A stretch of 64,000 nucleotides of DNA from Arbacia lixula (GCA_963669155.1 OZ022591.1:4122356-4186355); one strand, 5' to 3'; counted from the stretch's first letter, positions 51,701 through 56,246 are shown. A program made the numbers and translations. Notes: a model not told the origin generated them from the sequence alone.

Positions 51701-54632
51701 TTTCATCCATTGAATCTGAATGTCAAGATACAGGTGAATGCAATAACGCGTTACTACGAAGTTAGGGGAGAAAGTTGTGAATACATTACGAAAATGGTCT
51801 ATTGTTGACTTCCGTACAGTCTTTTATGGCATTTGACTCCTCCGACGTCACTTGGAGGTGTGCTTTTTTTCGAATTTTCGTCAAAATGAAACTTTGTTAC
51901 TGCAAACAAATGTGAAATTCGTTTTTAGTGGTTAATTTTACATTTTACATTTTTTTTTCTAATTTAATAACCCTGATCTGATACACACTTTAATGCTGAG
52001 ATCCAGATTTGTCCAAAAGTGAAAATTGTATTAAATATTCACATGATCATTAGAAGAAAAGAAATTTGTAACATATCACAAACTCTACTTACCATTACAA
52101 AAGTTGACATCCATTGGATTTATGATGTGTCAAATTTCAGCTTGATTCGAGTTGTAATTTATTATGTTTGTAATCCTGGAATGCAGTACGCCCCCTTCCG
52201 TCCCACCATGGCCAACACGAAATATTTGGGGTAGTCTTTGCTACATACATTGGTCTTAACATTCATGTATTGTATATTTTAGAAGCTTGCTGAAAGTTAT
52301 TTGCCCTCAAATGATCTACATTTCGAGTAATGAGTGATTAAATCACAAATCCTCAAAATGTTCGGGCCGAACATTTTGAGGATTTAATCATTAATCATTA
52401 ATTACTCCATAATGTGGATCATTTGGGGGCAAACAACTTTCAGCAAGCTTCTAAAATAGACAATACATGAATTTAAGACCATTGGCAAGAAGATTGCTAA
52501 CAATTAAATTTTGAAGGCCTTTTTTGCCTTCAAAGTACAAAATATGCCCTTTAAATAATCAGTGTCAAATGTTTTTCAATCAGTTGCGTGCCAGTCAAAA
52601 ACAGGCTGTATAGGAGTTATGTGAATTCATGTTAACACAGACGGACAGACAAAATACGCACTCCATCCCCCGCAGTGCAAACGAGAATCAAGATTGAATT
52701 ATGAAGGTACTTTTATTTTTTGTTGTTGTAAAGGATTGAATAAGAAGTTTTCGAAAAGGTTAATTAATCTTTTGATTTATAATTAGACGCACTCCAAACG
52801 TGTTGTATTTGTCATAAGGACAAACATTTTTATTTTAAACTTACCATACACAGTGTATAACAAGAATACCAATGACTATACGTTTGGAATGATAATAAGT
52901 GGTGCCAGGCTTTCAAATGGTCAGCAGCGCTGGGCAAAGCTTTCTTAAATAATTGTGATACATAATAAATTATCTCTATATTTTCTTAATTTCTTCCCCA
53001 GAACAAACGTTTTTAGAAAGAAGTTCAAAAGTTTGAAGGAAACGCTCGTACAGCATAAAAAGACCAAAAGCTGTGGAGCCGCCAATGAAAAGACAGGTTA
53101 TTACTTACAGTCCGTTAATCCTCTCCAGTCTTGAGTATGTCTTTCCAATATATTTCATGCCAAATTAGAATCATAATAAACACAACAAAAAAAGTAAGTC
53201 CCCCTAAGAAAAATAACATAACTTTTTATCAAATAAATAATTTGGCAAGATTGTTCTTTAACTTATTGACTAACTTCTGTGTGAAAATCACATTAATCCA
53301 ATTCGTCATGCATAAGTGGGAAAATTTTAAAGGCAAAAATGTCACTTTTCAAAAGTTACAAGGGTAATTGTTTATGCCGTTTTAACAATACATTTTGGCG
53401 TTTCTTTTTCGATTTTTTTCACTCAAGCATGACACGAAAATGACTTCTTATGTTTACATAATATGTCATGTTTCATCTTTGTCAAAATAACCAGTTTTTT
53501 TTTTTCACCAAAATAAAGTTTTCTTTTTAAAAGTTTCAAACTCAACAGGGATGAGTATTTGTTAAACGGTGCTCACTCAACCAGAACAGTGGGTTAAGTG
53601 TCGAGATAGTTGTTAGTGCATCGAGAAGTGGATGATGAACATTGAAAGGACATAAATTATGCACCAGAAATGGAATTCATCAAAAATTCATATGACTGAA
53701 TCCCCAAATTACCCTTGTGACTTTTGAAAAGTGACATTTTTGCCTTTAAAATTTGCCCACTCATGCATGACTAATTTGATTAATGTGATTTTCCAAAATA
53801 AGTTAGTCGATAAGTTAAGAAATAATCCTGCCAAATTATTTTGCCCCAAACCTCTTCAATAAAAAGTTAGGCTCTTTTGCTTAGCCCAAGGGGGACTTAC
53901 TTTTTTGTTGTGTTTATATAAAATAAACGTCTTCCCCTAAATCAATCTTTTGTACATAAATCAAAAGGCTCATCCATGGTCAAGGATTTATAATCATTGC
54001 TTGTGCGGCAATGAATTAATGGCGCAAAAAAAAAAATACAACCCATCCTGTGCCAAATAAAGTACTTTACCATGGGACTTTCGTGCGGCTTATTGGCGGC
54101 AAAATGCACACCATTTTTGTCACACAATATTAGAGTAAATAAAATCACCTCGCCAACAACGAACAAACAAGAAGCCAACTCCTTTAATATACAGTCACCA
54201 TCATGTAAAATTGTTTGATGATGACTAAATTCAACAGTAGTGGGAATTTTATAATAACGGGATAATTAATTACATATCTGACCATGCTTACGAGTCATTG
54301 ATGAGTATCACTTCTCAACATGACAGCATAATATAAGTTGTATTATCCAATGCCCACAACTCTTTTTGTACACTGATTCTGACCATATAATATGAGGTAT
54401 TTTCCTAAAGCCAACCACTTTGAATGAGGTGCCGCAGAGCCTTCCAACATGGACCTACATTATACAGGCAAATTAATGAGAGAAGTCGTCGTTCCACCTG
54501 TATCATTCTTATTTGATTTCAGGGTAGTCACAGAAAGGAATTATCCTCAAAATTAAATCGTTTAAATGAAACGAAATCCGTACCCATGTTGACGTACCTT
54601 GTGTAGGGGTCTCCGTTCACAATCATTACCAT
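6583..54632 (-). CDS. EIF4G: eIF4G, translation initiation factor 4 gamma (EIF4G1/EIF4G3 type), 26 exons resolved plus a probable start exon
   Basis: Scaffold of the eIF4F complex: it binds eIF4E at the cap, eIF4A, eIF3 and poly(A)-binding protein, and so recruits the small ribosomal subunit to mRNA in the cytoplasm. I traced 26 minus-strand exons from 37378 to 6583; every junction keeps phase and nearly all have GT-AG sites. With the candidate start exon (54598-54641) the protein is 1748 aa, slightly longer than vertebrate eIF4G1/3 (about 1600). Order: Pro/Gln-rich N-terminus (1-295), RNP-like conserved block KKILRIVDP (exon 33854-34071), Gln/Pro/Ala-rich linker (295-612), eIF4E-binding motif YDRDFLL (about 811-817), MIF4G HEAT domain (about 932-1160), Ser/Arg-rich linker, MA3 domain (about 1366-1480), and W2 domain ending FFTWLAESE with a shorter acidic tail than vertebrates. 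One gene appears to serve both vertebrate paralogues, but I cannot exclude another copy elsewhere. Confidence 0.95.
6928..7253. mobile_element. MITE with inverted ends in the last eIF4G intron
   Basis: Terminal inverted repeats read TAGCCCGTCCCTTTTGCAGA at the left and the near-complement TTTGCAAAAGGGACGGGCCA at the right. About 325 bp, no coding capacity. Superfamily not determined. Confidence 0.6.
7820..8036. repeat. Dispersed repeat fragment with an (AAT)n tract
   Basis: Begins TTTGCCTCTGCG, resembling one arm of the hairpin repeats at 16838 and 44395, followed by (ATA)n and a block resembling AGCGCCTAATACTA-type dispersed repeats of marine invertebrates. The family assignment is from memory and weak. 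Confidence 0.35.
8071..8217 (-). CDS. EIF4G: eIF4G exon: W2 domain
   Basis: 147 nt, acceptor CTTACCCTTAG, donor CCAG|GTGAGC. Encodes the helix pair around [20 protein letters not shown], matching the YLDS-x-KELQALYALQ region of animal eIF4G. Phase 1 on both sides. Confidence 0.94.
8868..8949 (-). CDS. EIF4G: eIF4G exon: W2 domain
   Basis: 82 nt, acceptor CTTATTTCAG, donor GAAG|GTAAAG. Encodes [19 protein letters not shown], corresponding to the RALMTAVC helix of the W2 fold. Confidence 0.92.
9543..9701 (-). CDS. EIF4G: eIF4G exon: start of W2 domain
   Basis: 159 nt, phase 0 on both sides, acceptor TTCTCTGCAG, donor CAG|GTAAGA. Encodes GVEFTLD...[21 protein letters not shown], ending ILDWIQ, equivalent to FDWIEANL of vertebrates. 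Its upstream intron carries the 4.15-kb Tigger-like insertion. Confidence 0.92.
11037..13728 (+). CDS. Unrecognised intron-containing gene nested in the Tigger-like segment (at least four exons)
   Basis: Four plus-strand exons join in phase with GT-AG borders: 11037-11086 (TTTCAG | AT|GTGAGT), 12644-12783 (AAATTGCAG | ATTG|GTACGT), 13617-13646, a 30-nt microexon (TTTTCCAG | ACTG|GTGCGT), and 13688-13728 (TTTTATAG, stop TAA). They read [16 protein letters not shown], then [18 protein letters not shown] and [14 protein letters not shown], and end in a hydrophobic stretch, [17 protein letters not shown], followed by IDSF and stop, possibly a membrane anchor. The first exon may be 10848-10883 (ATG ACC ACC TTA..., donor GTGTGG, phase 0), but that is weak. 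Introns are very poor in C on this strand while exons are not, a mark of transcription in this direction. I recognise no family. It lies antisense to eIF4G. Confidence 0.5.
11740..12020. mobile_element. Decayed copy of the palindromic MITE also seen at 52245-52492
   Basis: Shares the ends (CTTG.TGAAAGTTATTTGC and AAACATGAATTTAAGACCATT) and the internal order of the 52.3-kb copy. Compared with it, this copy shows several C-to-T differences on the plus strand, for example GCAAGTTTTTAAAAT against GCAAGCTTCTAAAAT. Confidence 0.6.
14465..14563 (-). CDS. EIF4G: eIF4G exon between MA3 and W2
   Basis: 99 nt, phase 0 both sides, acceptor GTCCTTTGCAG, donor AAA|GTAAGT. Encodes the conserved [19 protein letters not shown], matching LWREA-LSW-DFLPEGEDV of vertebrate eIF4G. 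Confidence 0.93.
14566..15240. other. Intron, partly repetitive
   Basis: From about 14930 to 15135 the phrase (T)TTGGG(A/G)TACG(T/C)TCTTTTGCC recurs twice between oppositely oriented CTCC.AGGAGA-like words, suggesting a degenerate repeat. No gene. Confidence 0.35.
15243..15808 (-). repeat. Minisatellite of about 82 bp that multiplies the 5' splice site of the adjacent eIF4G exon
   Basis: Seven units, each containing the minus-strand word GGAGAAATGTGAGTTGGCTG. That word is the last bases of exon 15795-16008 plus its donor (AGAAAT|GTGAGT). The unit therefore spans the exon-intron border and has expanded into the intron. Copies lie at about 15302, 15384, 15469, 15550, 15622, 15704 and the functional 15789. 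Five to six also keep CTGCAAGGAG from the exon; the copy near 15550 is shortened. Confidence 0.88.
15795..16008 (-). CDS. EIF4G: eIF4G exon: MA3 domain
   Basis: 214 nt, acceptor CTCACAG, donor AAT|GTGAGT. Encodes [20 protein letters not shown] and [17 protein letters not shown], the hallmark of the second half of the MA3 domain that contacts eIF4A. The next upstream exon ends GG and the first base here restores Gly. The 3' border is the seed of the minisatellite. Confidence 0.95.
16525..16694 (-). CDS. EIF4G: eIF4G exon: MA3 domain
   Basis: 170 nt, acceptor GTGCTTTTAG, donor TGG|GTAAGC. Encodes [20 protein letters not shown] and [18 protein letters not shown], the first helices of MA3. Confidence 0.94.
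16803..16873 (+). mobile_element. 3' end of a HINE-like dispersed repeat with terminal hairpin
   Basis: ACGGACGGACAGACGG, then the hairpin TGCCTACGGCCAC-TTC-GTGGCAGAGGCA, then TAAAAA. The same terminal hairpin occurs at 44395-44422. The layout (ACGG-type microsatellite, 3' stem-loop, A-rich end) resembles non-autonomous Helentron-derived elements. Confidence 0.5.
17142..17260 (-). CDS. EIF4G: eIF4G exon: entry to MA3 domain
   Basis: 119 nt, acceptor GTGCGCAG, donor AAT|GTAAGT. Encodes [20 protein letters not shown], equivalent to KSKAIIEEYLHLNDMK. Confidence 0.93.
17745..17917 (-). CDS. EIF4G: eIF4G exon: Ser/Arg-rich linker
   Basis: 173 nt, acceptor CACACCACCAG. Encodes [20 protein letters not shown]. 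Two donors keep the same phase: GTACGT (exon edge 17745) and GTAGGG (edge 17751), which would drop two residues. Confidence 0.85.
18605..18801 (-). CDS. EIF4G: eIF4G exon: linker between MIF4G and MA3
   Basis: 197 nt, acceptor TTATCCATGCAG, donor CAG|GTAAGA. Encodes [20 protein letters not shown] and [17 protein letters not shown], matching the FAPGGRLSWGKGSSGG...NRFSALQ linker of vertebrates. Confidence 0.92.
18940..19385 (-). repeat. Tandem degenerate tRNA-like units (tRNA-derived SINE remnants)
   Basis: On the minus strand the A-box-like word GGTGTAGTGGTGAGAGC and close variants occur about four times. Three are followed after 30-50 bases by B-box-like words (GGGTTCAAACT, GCGTTCAAACC, ACATTCAAACT). 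The units are too diverged to fold as functional tRNA and lie in an eIF4G intron in the sense orientation. Confidence 0.5.
19386..19631 (-). CDS. EIF4G: eIF4G exon after the MIF4G domain
   Basis: 246 nt, phase 0 both sides, acceptor TGTTGACAG, donor AGG|GTGAGT. Encodes [20 protein letters not shown] and [10 protein letters not shown], two blocks conserved in animal eIF4G. Confidence 0.94.
20209..20313 (-). CDS. EIF4G: eIF4G exon: C-terminal part of MIF4G
   Basis: 105 nt, phase 0, acceptor CCTGCTGTAG, donor AAG|GTGTGT. Encodes [20 protein letters not shown] and [13 protein letters not shown], the last MIF4G helices. Confidence 0.94.
20832..20871. other. 13-bp GC-rich perfect hairpin
   Basis: GTGCAGCGCACGG, 14-base loop, CCGTGCGCTGCAC. 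It lies within an eIF4G intron near a repeat-like stretch (20450-20890); likely part of a small inverted-repeat element. Confidence 0.6.
20919..21155 (-). CDS. EIF4G: eIF4G exon: MIF4G core
   Basis: 237 nt, phase 0, acceptor CCCTCACAG, donor AAG|GTAGGC. Encodes [20 protein letters not shown] and [20 protein letters not shown], the most conserved eIF4A-binding HEAT repeats. Third positions are strongly G/C, unlike the AT-rich introns. Confidence 0.97.
21842..22045 (-). CDS. EIF4G: eIF4G exon: MIF4G
   Basis: 204 nt, phase 0, acceptor CTCCTCTAG, donor CCG|GTATGT. Encodes [20 protein letters not shown] and [12 protein letters not shown]. Confidence 0.96.
22310..22540. repeat. Tandem duplication, two copies of about 115 bp
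   Basis: Both copies contain CAGCAATTTCTGACA, TTTTAAACGTT and TCTTCTGGCATACAT in the same order. Intronic. Confidence 0.8.
22590..22858. mobile_element. MITE with a telomere-like TTAGGG core
   Basis: Imperfect inverted ends: TCTTGGGACGTATACTTCCG at the left, and TCTTGGGAGATGAACTTCCG as the complement of the right. The centre (22690-22768) is a degenerate TTAGGG array ending AAATTCATAAAAT. The same core, with different outer ends, is at 44989-45070. Confidence 0.6.
22951..23088 (-). CDS. EIF4G: eIF4G exon: start of MIF4G
   Basis: 138 nt, phase 0, acceptor ACCCTTTTAG, donor AAG|GTAAGA. Encodes [20 protein letters not shown] and [15 protein letters not shown]. Confidence 0.96.
23644..23817 (-). 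CDS. EIF4G: eIF4G exon upstream of MIF4G
   Basis: 174 nt, phase 0, acceptor TTGGCTACAG, donor GAA|GTAAGT. Encodes [15 protein letters not shown], equivalent to KLNKAEKAWKPSSKR of vertebrates. Confidence 0.93.
23818..24598 (-). other. eIF4G intron, nothing recognised
   Basis: No repeat or coding signal beyond the flanking splice sites. Confidence 0.4.
24599..24697 (-). CDS. EIF4G: eIF4G exon between the eIF4E-binding motif and MIF4G
   Basis: 99 nt, phase 0, acceptor GTTTCTAG, donor CAG|GTAAGA. Encodes a Gln/Asn/Ser-rich stretch ending [13 protein letters not shown], parallel to DFTPSFANL. Confidence 0.88.
25224..25351 (-). CDS. EIF4G: eIF4G exon carrying the eIF4E-binding motif
   Basis: 128 nt, acceptor CCCCTTTCAG, donor AAA|GTAAGT. 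Encodes [13 protein letters not shown], a perfect canonical 4E-binding motif (Y-x4-L-hydrophobic), then [12 protein letters not shown]. This is the site that docks the dorsal face of eIF4E and competes with 4E-BPs. Confidence 0.97.
25352..26372 (-). other. eIF4G intron, nothing recognised
   Basis: AT-rich; no exon-like or repeat structure identified before the HINE-like element. Confidence 0.35.
26614..27585 (+). repeat. Tandem array, six units of 154-163 bp, each with nuclear-receptor half-sites
   Basis: Units start at about 26614, 26768, 26926, 27082, 27239 and 27397, with a partial unit at 27560. Each contains TGACCTCAAATGACCT followed by TTGACCT and a further TGACCTCC: four AGGTCA-type half-sites, including a perfect DR1 (TGACCTTTGACCT) and a DR4. 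Confidence 0.9.
27590..27690 (+). repeat. GGACGAC/GGACGGAC microsatellite
   Basis: About 100 bases of alternating GACGAC and GACGGAC words at the 3' side of the tandem core. It creates spurious repetitive open frames on both strands. Confidence 0.9.
27825..28050. repeat. Tandem duplication with poly-G linkers
   Basis: Two copies share ATGCAGTAT.TGTGG.AAGGTA and CAAGTTGTCAAACTAGTGTT, separated by T and G homopolymers (about 27865, 27940-27972). Intronic. Confidence 0.75.
28051..29040 (-). other. eIF4G intron, nothing recognised
   Basis: AT-rich with no coding or repeat signal I can support. Confidence 0.35.
29048..29290. mobile_element. Imperfect inverted-repeat element (MITE-like)
   Basis: Arms pair at ACCATTGTGCT with AGCACAATGGT and at AGCACCAGGATGTGC with GCGCACATCCTAGTGC. 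About 240 bp, non-coding. Confidence 0.5.
29667..30111 (-). CDS. EIF4G: eIF4G exon: charged linker before the eIF4E-binding motif
   Basis: 445 nt, phase 0 to 1, donor GACG|GTAAGT. Encodes Glu/Lys/Thr/Pro-rich sequence ending [14 protein letters not shown], parallel to QKYEYKSDQ of vertebrates. The acceptor (CATGTCAAAAG) has a poor pyrimidine tract, so the 5' edge is less certain than elsewhere. Confidence 0.88.
30625..30734 (-). CDS. EIF4G: eIF4G exon: [15 protein letters not shown] block
   Basis: 110 nt, acceptor TGTGTCCTAG, donor CAG|GTGAGT. Encodes [15 protein letters not shown], the basic block equivalent to KRRRKIKELNKKE that precedes the eIF4E-binding region in all animal eIF4G. Confidence 0.92.
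30868..31325. mobile_element. MITE with long inverted arms
   Basis: Ends GGATAGTTCACCCTGAAC and GGTGAACTATCC. Arms of over 120 bp also pair at GACGTCAC and GAGGTGCT. A half-copy of the same family is at 50640-50830. Confidence 0.7.
31720..32674 (-). CDS. EIF4G: eIF4G exon: long Gln/Pro/Ala-rich linker
   Basis: 955 nt, acceptor TTTTATCCAG, donor GAAA|GTGAGC. Encodes about 318 residues of low complexity with poly-Gln, repeated PxP and Ala-Pro stretches. It begins [20 protein letters not shown]. Disordered linker; such long linkers vary strongly between phyla. Both the in-phase joins and GC-rich coding composition support it. Confidence 0.9.
33324..33410 (-). pseudogene. EIF4G: Duplicate of the 3' part of eIF4G exon 33854-34071, frame still open
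   Basis: 87 bases align without gaps to 33854-33940, 19 mismatches by my count. It reads [13 protein letters not shown]...PHSG against [13 protein letters not shown]...PHSG. The donor (GTAAGA) is kept and there is no stop. Upstream, the similarity stops; a CCTCACAG could serve as acceptor. Either a decaying partial duplication or an alternative exon. Confidence 0.6.
33854..34071 (-). CDS. EIF4G: eIF4G exon with the conserved KKILRIVDP block
   Basis: 218 nt, acceptor CTTACCCAG, donor GTG|GTAAGA. Encodes [20 protein letters not shown], equivalent to KTIRIRDPNQGGKDITEEI, a short motif conserved from yeast to vertebrates in the N-terminal region near the PABP-binding site. Confidence 0.94.
34517..34598 (-). 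CDS. EIF4G: eIF4G exon: Gln/Tyr/Pro-rich N-terminal region
   Basis: 82 nt, acceptor AAAACTACAG, donor TCAG|GTGAGT. Encodes [20 protein letters not shown]. Similarity is compositional; the phases fit both neighbours. Confidence 0.8.
34755..35160. repeat. Duplicated element with internal inverted repeats
   Basis: ACTGGTTCTAAACTATGTGG occurs at about 34777 and 34961 in direct orientation. AACCAGTATCTCGACAAT near 34875 is its inverted partner. Probably two copies of a small hairpin element. Confidence 0.6.
35238..35453 (-). CDS. EIF4G: eIF4G exon: Gln/Met/Pro-rich N-terminal region
   Basis: 216 nt, phase 0, donor CAG|GTAAGT. Encodes [19 protein letters not shown] and a run of five Ala. The polypyrimidine tract before the acceptor is a near-pure C homopolymer (about 35457-35474, interrupted only beyond it). 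A second AG six bases inside the exon would remove His-Gln. Confidence 0.85.
35500..35950. repeat. Degenerate tandem repeat with GAGAGA blocks
   Basis: Words such as CTACAAAGACCAC, CTTCAAAGACCACTCTATG and ATTGG(G)GAGAGAGAGA recur about every 80-110 bases. Intronic. Confidence 0.65.
36160..36417 (-). CDS. EIF4G: eIF4G exon: N-terminal Pro/Ser/Asn-rich region
   Basis: 258 nt, phase 0, acceptor CATCCCGCAG, donor CCCG|GTAGCT (weak). Encodes [14 protein letters not shown] and [20 protein letters not shown]. This is the region that binds poly(A)-binding protein in vertebrates, but no clear motif is visible. Confidence 0.82.
37306..37378 (-). CDS. EIF4G: eIF4G exon: N-terminal Gln/Arg/Pro-rich
   Basis: 73 nt, donor CAG|GTATGT. 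Encodes [20 protein letters not shown]. The acceptor is a tandem CAGCAG, so exon edges 37378 and 37375 are both possible and differ by one codon (a NAGNAG site). Preceding phase is 2. Confidence 0.8.
37400..39330 (-). other. Presumed eIF4G intron, nothing recognised
   Basis: AT-rich, rich in ACATGTAC-type words. No exon with fitting splice sites was found. Confidence 0.35.
39334..39766 (+). mobile_element. Second HINE-like element with two tandem units
   Basis: Left GAGTCTCGCCTGA mirrors right TCAGGTGAGACAA. Inside, two units of about 165 bp each contain ATTACCCAAGGATCATTTG and AAGAAATGAGAGCA. Each unit begins with TTTTGACC-type words like the array at 26.6 kb. A shorter relative of that element. 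Confidence 0.55.
39770..41830 (-). other. Presumed eIF4G intron, nothing recognised
   Basis: AT-rich, several TACATGTA palindromes, no coding signal. Confidence 0.3.
41839..42335 (+). repeat. Tandem repeat, three units of about 163 bp
   Basis: Each unit carries GAGTTGGA.TCATTTTC, AATGTTTCCAAGATATCACA and GCTTTACAGGGGGTGT. The third unit has a small internal duplication (ACTTTGGGGCTT). Confidence 0.85.
43701..44431. mobile_element. Transposon-derived block with SAP-like remnant and terminal hairpin
   Basis: Starts near CAATAGACCGTTTTCGTAATG, an end also found (inverted) at 51774-51800. It contains a broken SAP-like frame (43881-44010) and ends with the hairpin TGCCTCCGGCCAC-TTC-GTGGCGGAGGCA (44395-44422) plus AAAAA, like 16838. 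A short minus-strand frame ([13 protein letters not shown], from about 44379) may be another coding relic. Probably two nested elements. Confidence 0.45.
43881..44010 (+). pseudogene. Remnant of a SAP-domain-like frame, frameshifted
   Basis: MTVKQLQDF is followed, after a one-base frame change, by [19 protein letters not shown]. Together they match the SAP pattern (T-V-x-x-L-K-x-x-L...G...G-x-K-x-x-L-I). SAP domains bind AT-rich DNA and are common in invertebrate transposon proteins. The frameshift and lack of an extended frame mark it as dead. Confidence 0.5.
44835..45115. mobile_element. MITE with telomere-like TTAGGG core, second copy
   Basis: Ends GGCGATAGTTCATAAGT and, complemented, GGCGCTAGTTCATAAGT. 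The centre (44989-45061) is a degenerate array of TTAGGG/TTAGGT words, followed by CAAATTCATAAAAT as in the copy at 22.6 kb. Confidence 0.65.
45635..48640. mobile_element. 3-kb element with long inverted arms
   Basis: The left arm (about 45640-46095) and right arm (about 48025-48625) are inverted copies. Shared words include TTTTATATGAATTATGAAAG, TCGTTCGTTGGAAT-like sequence, and TGTACACAGTCTATGGACAA. The right arm has extra blocks of about 30 and 110 bp. The interior is GC-rich, with a TATA-like word (46405-46413) and a minisatellite. No transposase frame seen; possibly a foldback-type element. Confidence 0.65.
47213..47430. repeat. Minisatellite, three units
   Basis: CGGCTCATCACTGGCGTCTA and ACTACGCCAGCATCGCCGC recur at about 47214, 47300 and 47370 with different spacers. 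Inside the 45.6-48.6 kb element. Confidence 0.85.
48641..49270. other. Nothing recognised
   Basis: No coding signal or repeat with clear borders. Confidence 0.3.
49272..49330 (-). CDS. Candidate alternative 5' exon of eIF4G
   Basis: 59 nt with good borders (TTTTCATTCGCAG, TTT|GTGAGT). Frame [19 protein letters not shown] ends in phase 2, which fits exon 37306-37378. It has no ATG, so it would need a further exon upstream. It cannot follow exon 54598-54641 in frame. Could be chance. Confidence 0.25.
49577..49584. promoter_or_regulatory. Perfect CRE-type site TGACGTCA
   Basis: A CREB/ATF consensus in a CpG-richer stretch (49450-49640) just 5' of the minus-strand candidate exon, next to a possible donor ACAAG|GTAATT at 49470. 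It may mark an alternative eIF4G promoter. GACGTCA words also occur in MITEs of this window, so weak. Confidence 0.25.
50640..50830. mobile_element. Half-copy of the MITE family at 30868-31325
   Basis: Shares CTCGCAAGACGTCACAAAAT, the word AAACC.TTATTTATTTG and the end GG.TGGATTTTCCCTTTAA. Only one arm is present. Confidence 0.5.
51249..51378. mobile_element. MITE with 23-bp inverted ends
   Basis: Left GAACACAACAATGACCATTG; right CAATGGTCATTGTTGTGTTT. About 130 bp. Related sequence in longer copies at 55.14-55.29 and 57.41-57.60 kb. Confidence 0.7.
51390..51975. mobile_element. Inverted-repeat element with a second element nested inside
   Basis: Arms of about 150 bp pair at CCTCCAAGTGACGTCAGAGG and CCTCCGACGTCACTTGGAGG. 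Within it, 51576-51805 has its own ends (CAACAAATAGACC.TTTTCG and CGAAAATGGTCTATTGTTG), the same ends as at 43701. Confidence 0.7.
52245..52492. mobile_element. Near-perfect palindromic MITE
   Basis: The two halves mirror from TTCATGTATTGT and AGAAGCTTGCTGAAAG inward. The centre (52347-52385) is a perfect 19-bp-arm palindrome, AATGTTCGG-G-CCGAACATT. Decayed relative at 11740-12020. Confidence 0.75.
53170..53925. mobile_element. MITE with arms of about 200 bp
   Basis: Ends CAACAAAAAAGTAAGTCCCC (one A fewer than genomic) and GGGGGACTTACTTTTTTGTT. Arms also pair at GGCAAAAATGTCACTTTTCA. No coding capacity. Confidence 0.75.
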
Positions 54633-54641
54633 AGCCTTGCA
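54598..54641 (-). CDS. EIF4G: Probable first coding exon of eIF4G
   Basis: 44 nt with acceptor GTTATTCAG and donor CAAG|GTACGT. It holds ATG (54632-54630) in a good context (GCTATGG) and encodes [11 protein letters not shown], then ends in phase 2. Joined to exon 37306-37378 it reads directly into RLRFPQQQ or SRLRF. No in-frame stop in the exon. It would create a 17-kb intron filled with mobile elements. Supported by phase and splice sites only; a transcript would settle it. Confidence 0.4.
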
Positions 54642-54728
54642 CTGAATAACAATAACATTGTATTACCAAGGAGTTATAAAGCCGAATAACTCATGTAACA
54701 GGAAAGGGATGATAGTGGGATGGGGAGG

Positions 54729-54860
54729 GAAAGAGAGAGAGAGAGAGAGAGAGGGAGGTGAGGGAGGAAAAAGAATGAGAGTTGGCATGGTAGGAGGAGA
54801 GAAAGGGATGGTGCGGGGAAAGAGTGAAAGGAGGGCTGGAGGAGGGGAGGGGGGGGGTAG
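54729..54860. repeat. (GA)n and purine-rich tract
   Basis: Perfect GAGAGA run at 54731-54754 followed by G/A-rich sequence. Simple repeat. Confidence 0.9.
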
Positions 54861-56165
54861 AGTGTGGGAGGCAAAAGAGTGAGAGTTGACAGGGCGGTAG
54901 AGGAGAAGATTGAGGCAGGAGAGAAAGGGATGGATATCACTAACATTCATGGGAAACTCAATTAGATTGTAAAGATCAGCGTATTTGTTCATATTGGTTG
55001 TCATGACATACCCATATAATTTCCGTCCAAATGCATAGTTTCGTAGGATTCTTGCTCTTCATTTAAAAGAAAATGAATCGAGCAATGTAATAACATCCCA
55101 TGTTTTTCTTTTGTTCAGCCTTTTCATCACTCCATTTGGATTCAGGAATTCGTAGTGAGTGGTCGCTCGGGTCGGGATTTATATCAAATGAACACAAGAA
55201 TGACCACTATGTATCACACCTGTCAATCAGCGAGCAACTGCCATCAGAGTACCATTAATAATGCATGAAGCCGACTGGTTTACTAATGTAGTCAAATTTA
55301 TGGACGTTTTCCCCCTCGGGGCTTAGTAACGAGATATTCCATTAACCTGTACCGAAAAATAGTATTTCAGTACTTGGAATCAACTTTGCATTCATTAGTT
55401 GTTGCTATGTCGGGCAAACCTCGGGTAAGCTTTCCGGTTGTCTGGGGCAACCTTTGCTATTTCTGGTATGCATACAATTTTAATAGTAAACCGGTCTATT
55501 CATTTGGATTCTGGAAGTCGGATTGAAGAGTCAAAGTCTACTGCCTGGCACGACCCGTGCGAGCACTCAATACGAATTCCTGACTATAAATTACTTGATG
55601 AAAAGGCTTAACATGCTTAACGTCATTACATTATTTGATTCCCTTTCTTTTAAATCATCAGCCAAGAATTCTACCTGTTTCATCAAACAAGTTGTACAAT
55701 TCAGACTTGTAATTAGCATAATCATGATATTATGATAAATTATTGTTCATATAACTCTTCAAGCGTATTAAACTGAATGAAAATTACACTTTATGAAAAC
55801 GTTGTCCTGATTACCATATCAAGACTATTGTTGTTTAATCAACTACCTTAAATACAATGAGCATCAATTTTCATCATTTTCAATAAGTTCCCCCTCCTCC
55901 TCTCATTTGAATTTCCCGCTCGCTCACTCTCCCCCCCCCCCTCTCTCTCTGTCCCGTAAACATAAACCCATATAATTTCCGTCCAAATGCCTAGTTTCGT
56001 AGGATCTTGGCTGATGAAAGGTGGACAAGGGTAGATCTTTGCAGGTGTATCCTTCCCTTCCTCCATTTTGAATATCATATTGATACACATACACATACAC
56101 ACAGACACACATATACACACACAAACGTATCCCTTCCTTCGTCCTTTCTTATAATTTCCCTCTTA

Positions 56166-56169
56166 GACA

Positions 56170-56244
<75 letters not shown>
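56166..56244. repeat. (CA)n microsatellite
   Basis: About 80 bases of near-perfect CA repeat, preceded by imperfect CACATACACA blocks from 56085. Confidence 0.95.

Positions 56245-56246
<2 letters not shown>

Noticed and set aside
56085-56245. Possible functional Z-DNA or CRISPR-like array at the CA tract
   Set aside because: Simple dinucleotide repeat without spacers; no evidence beyond composition.
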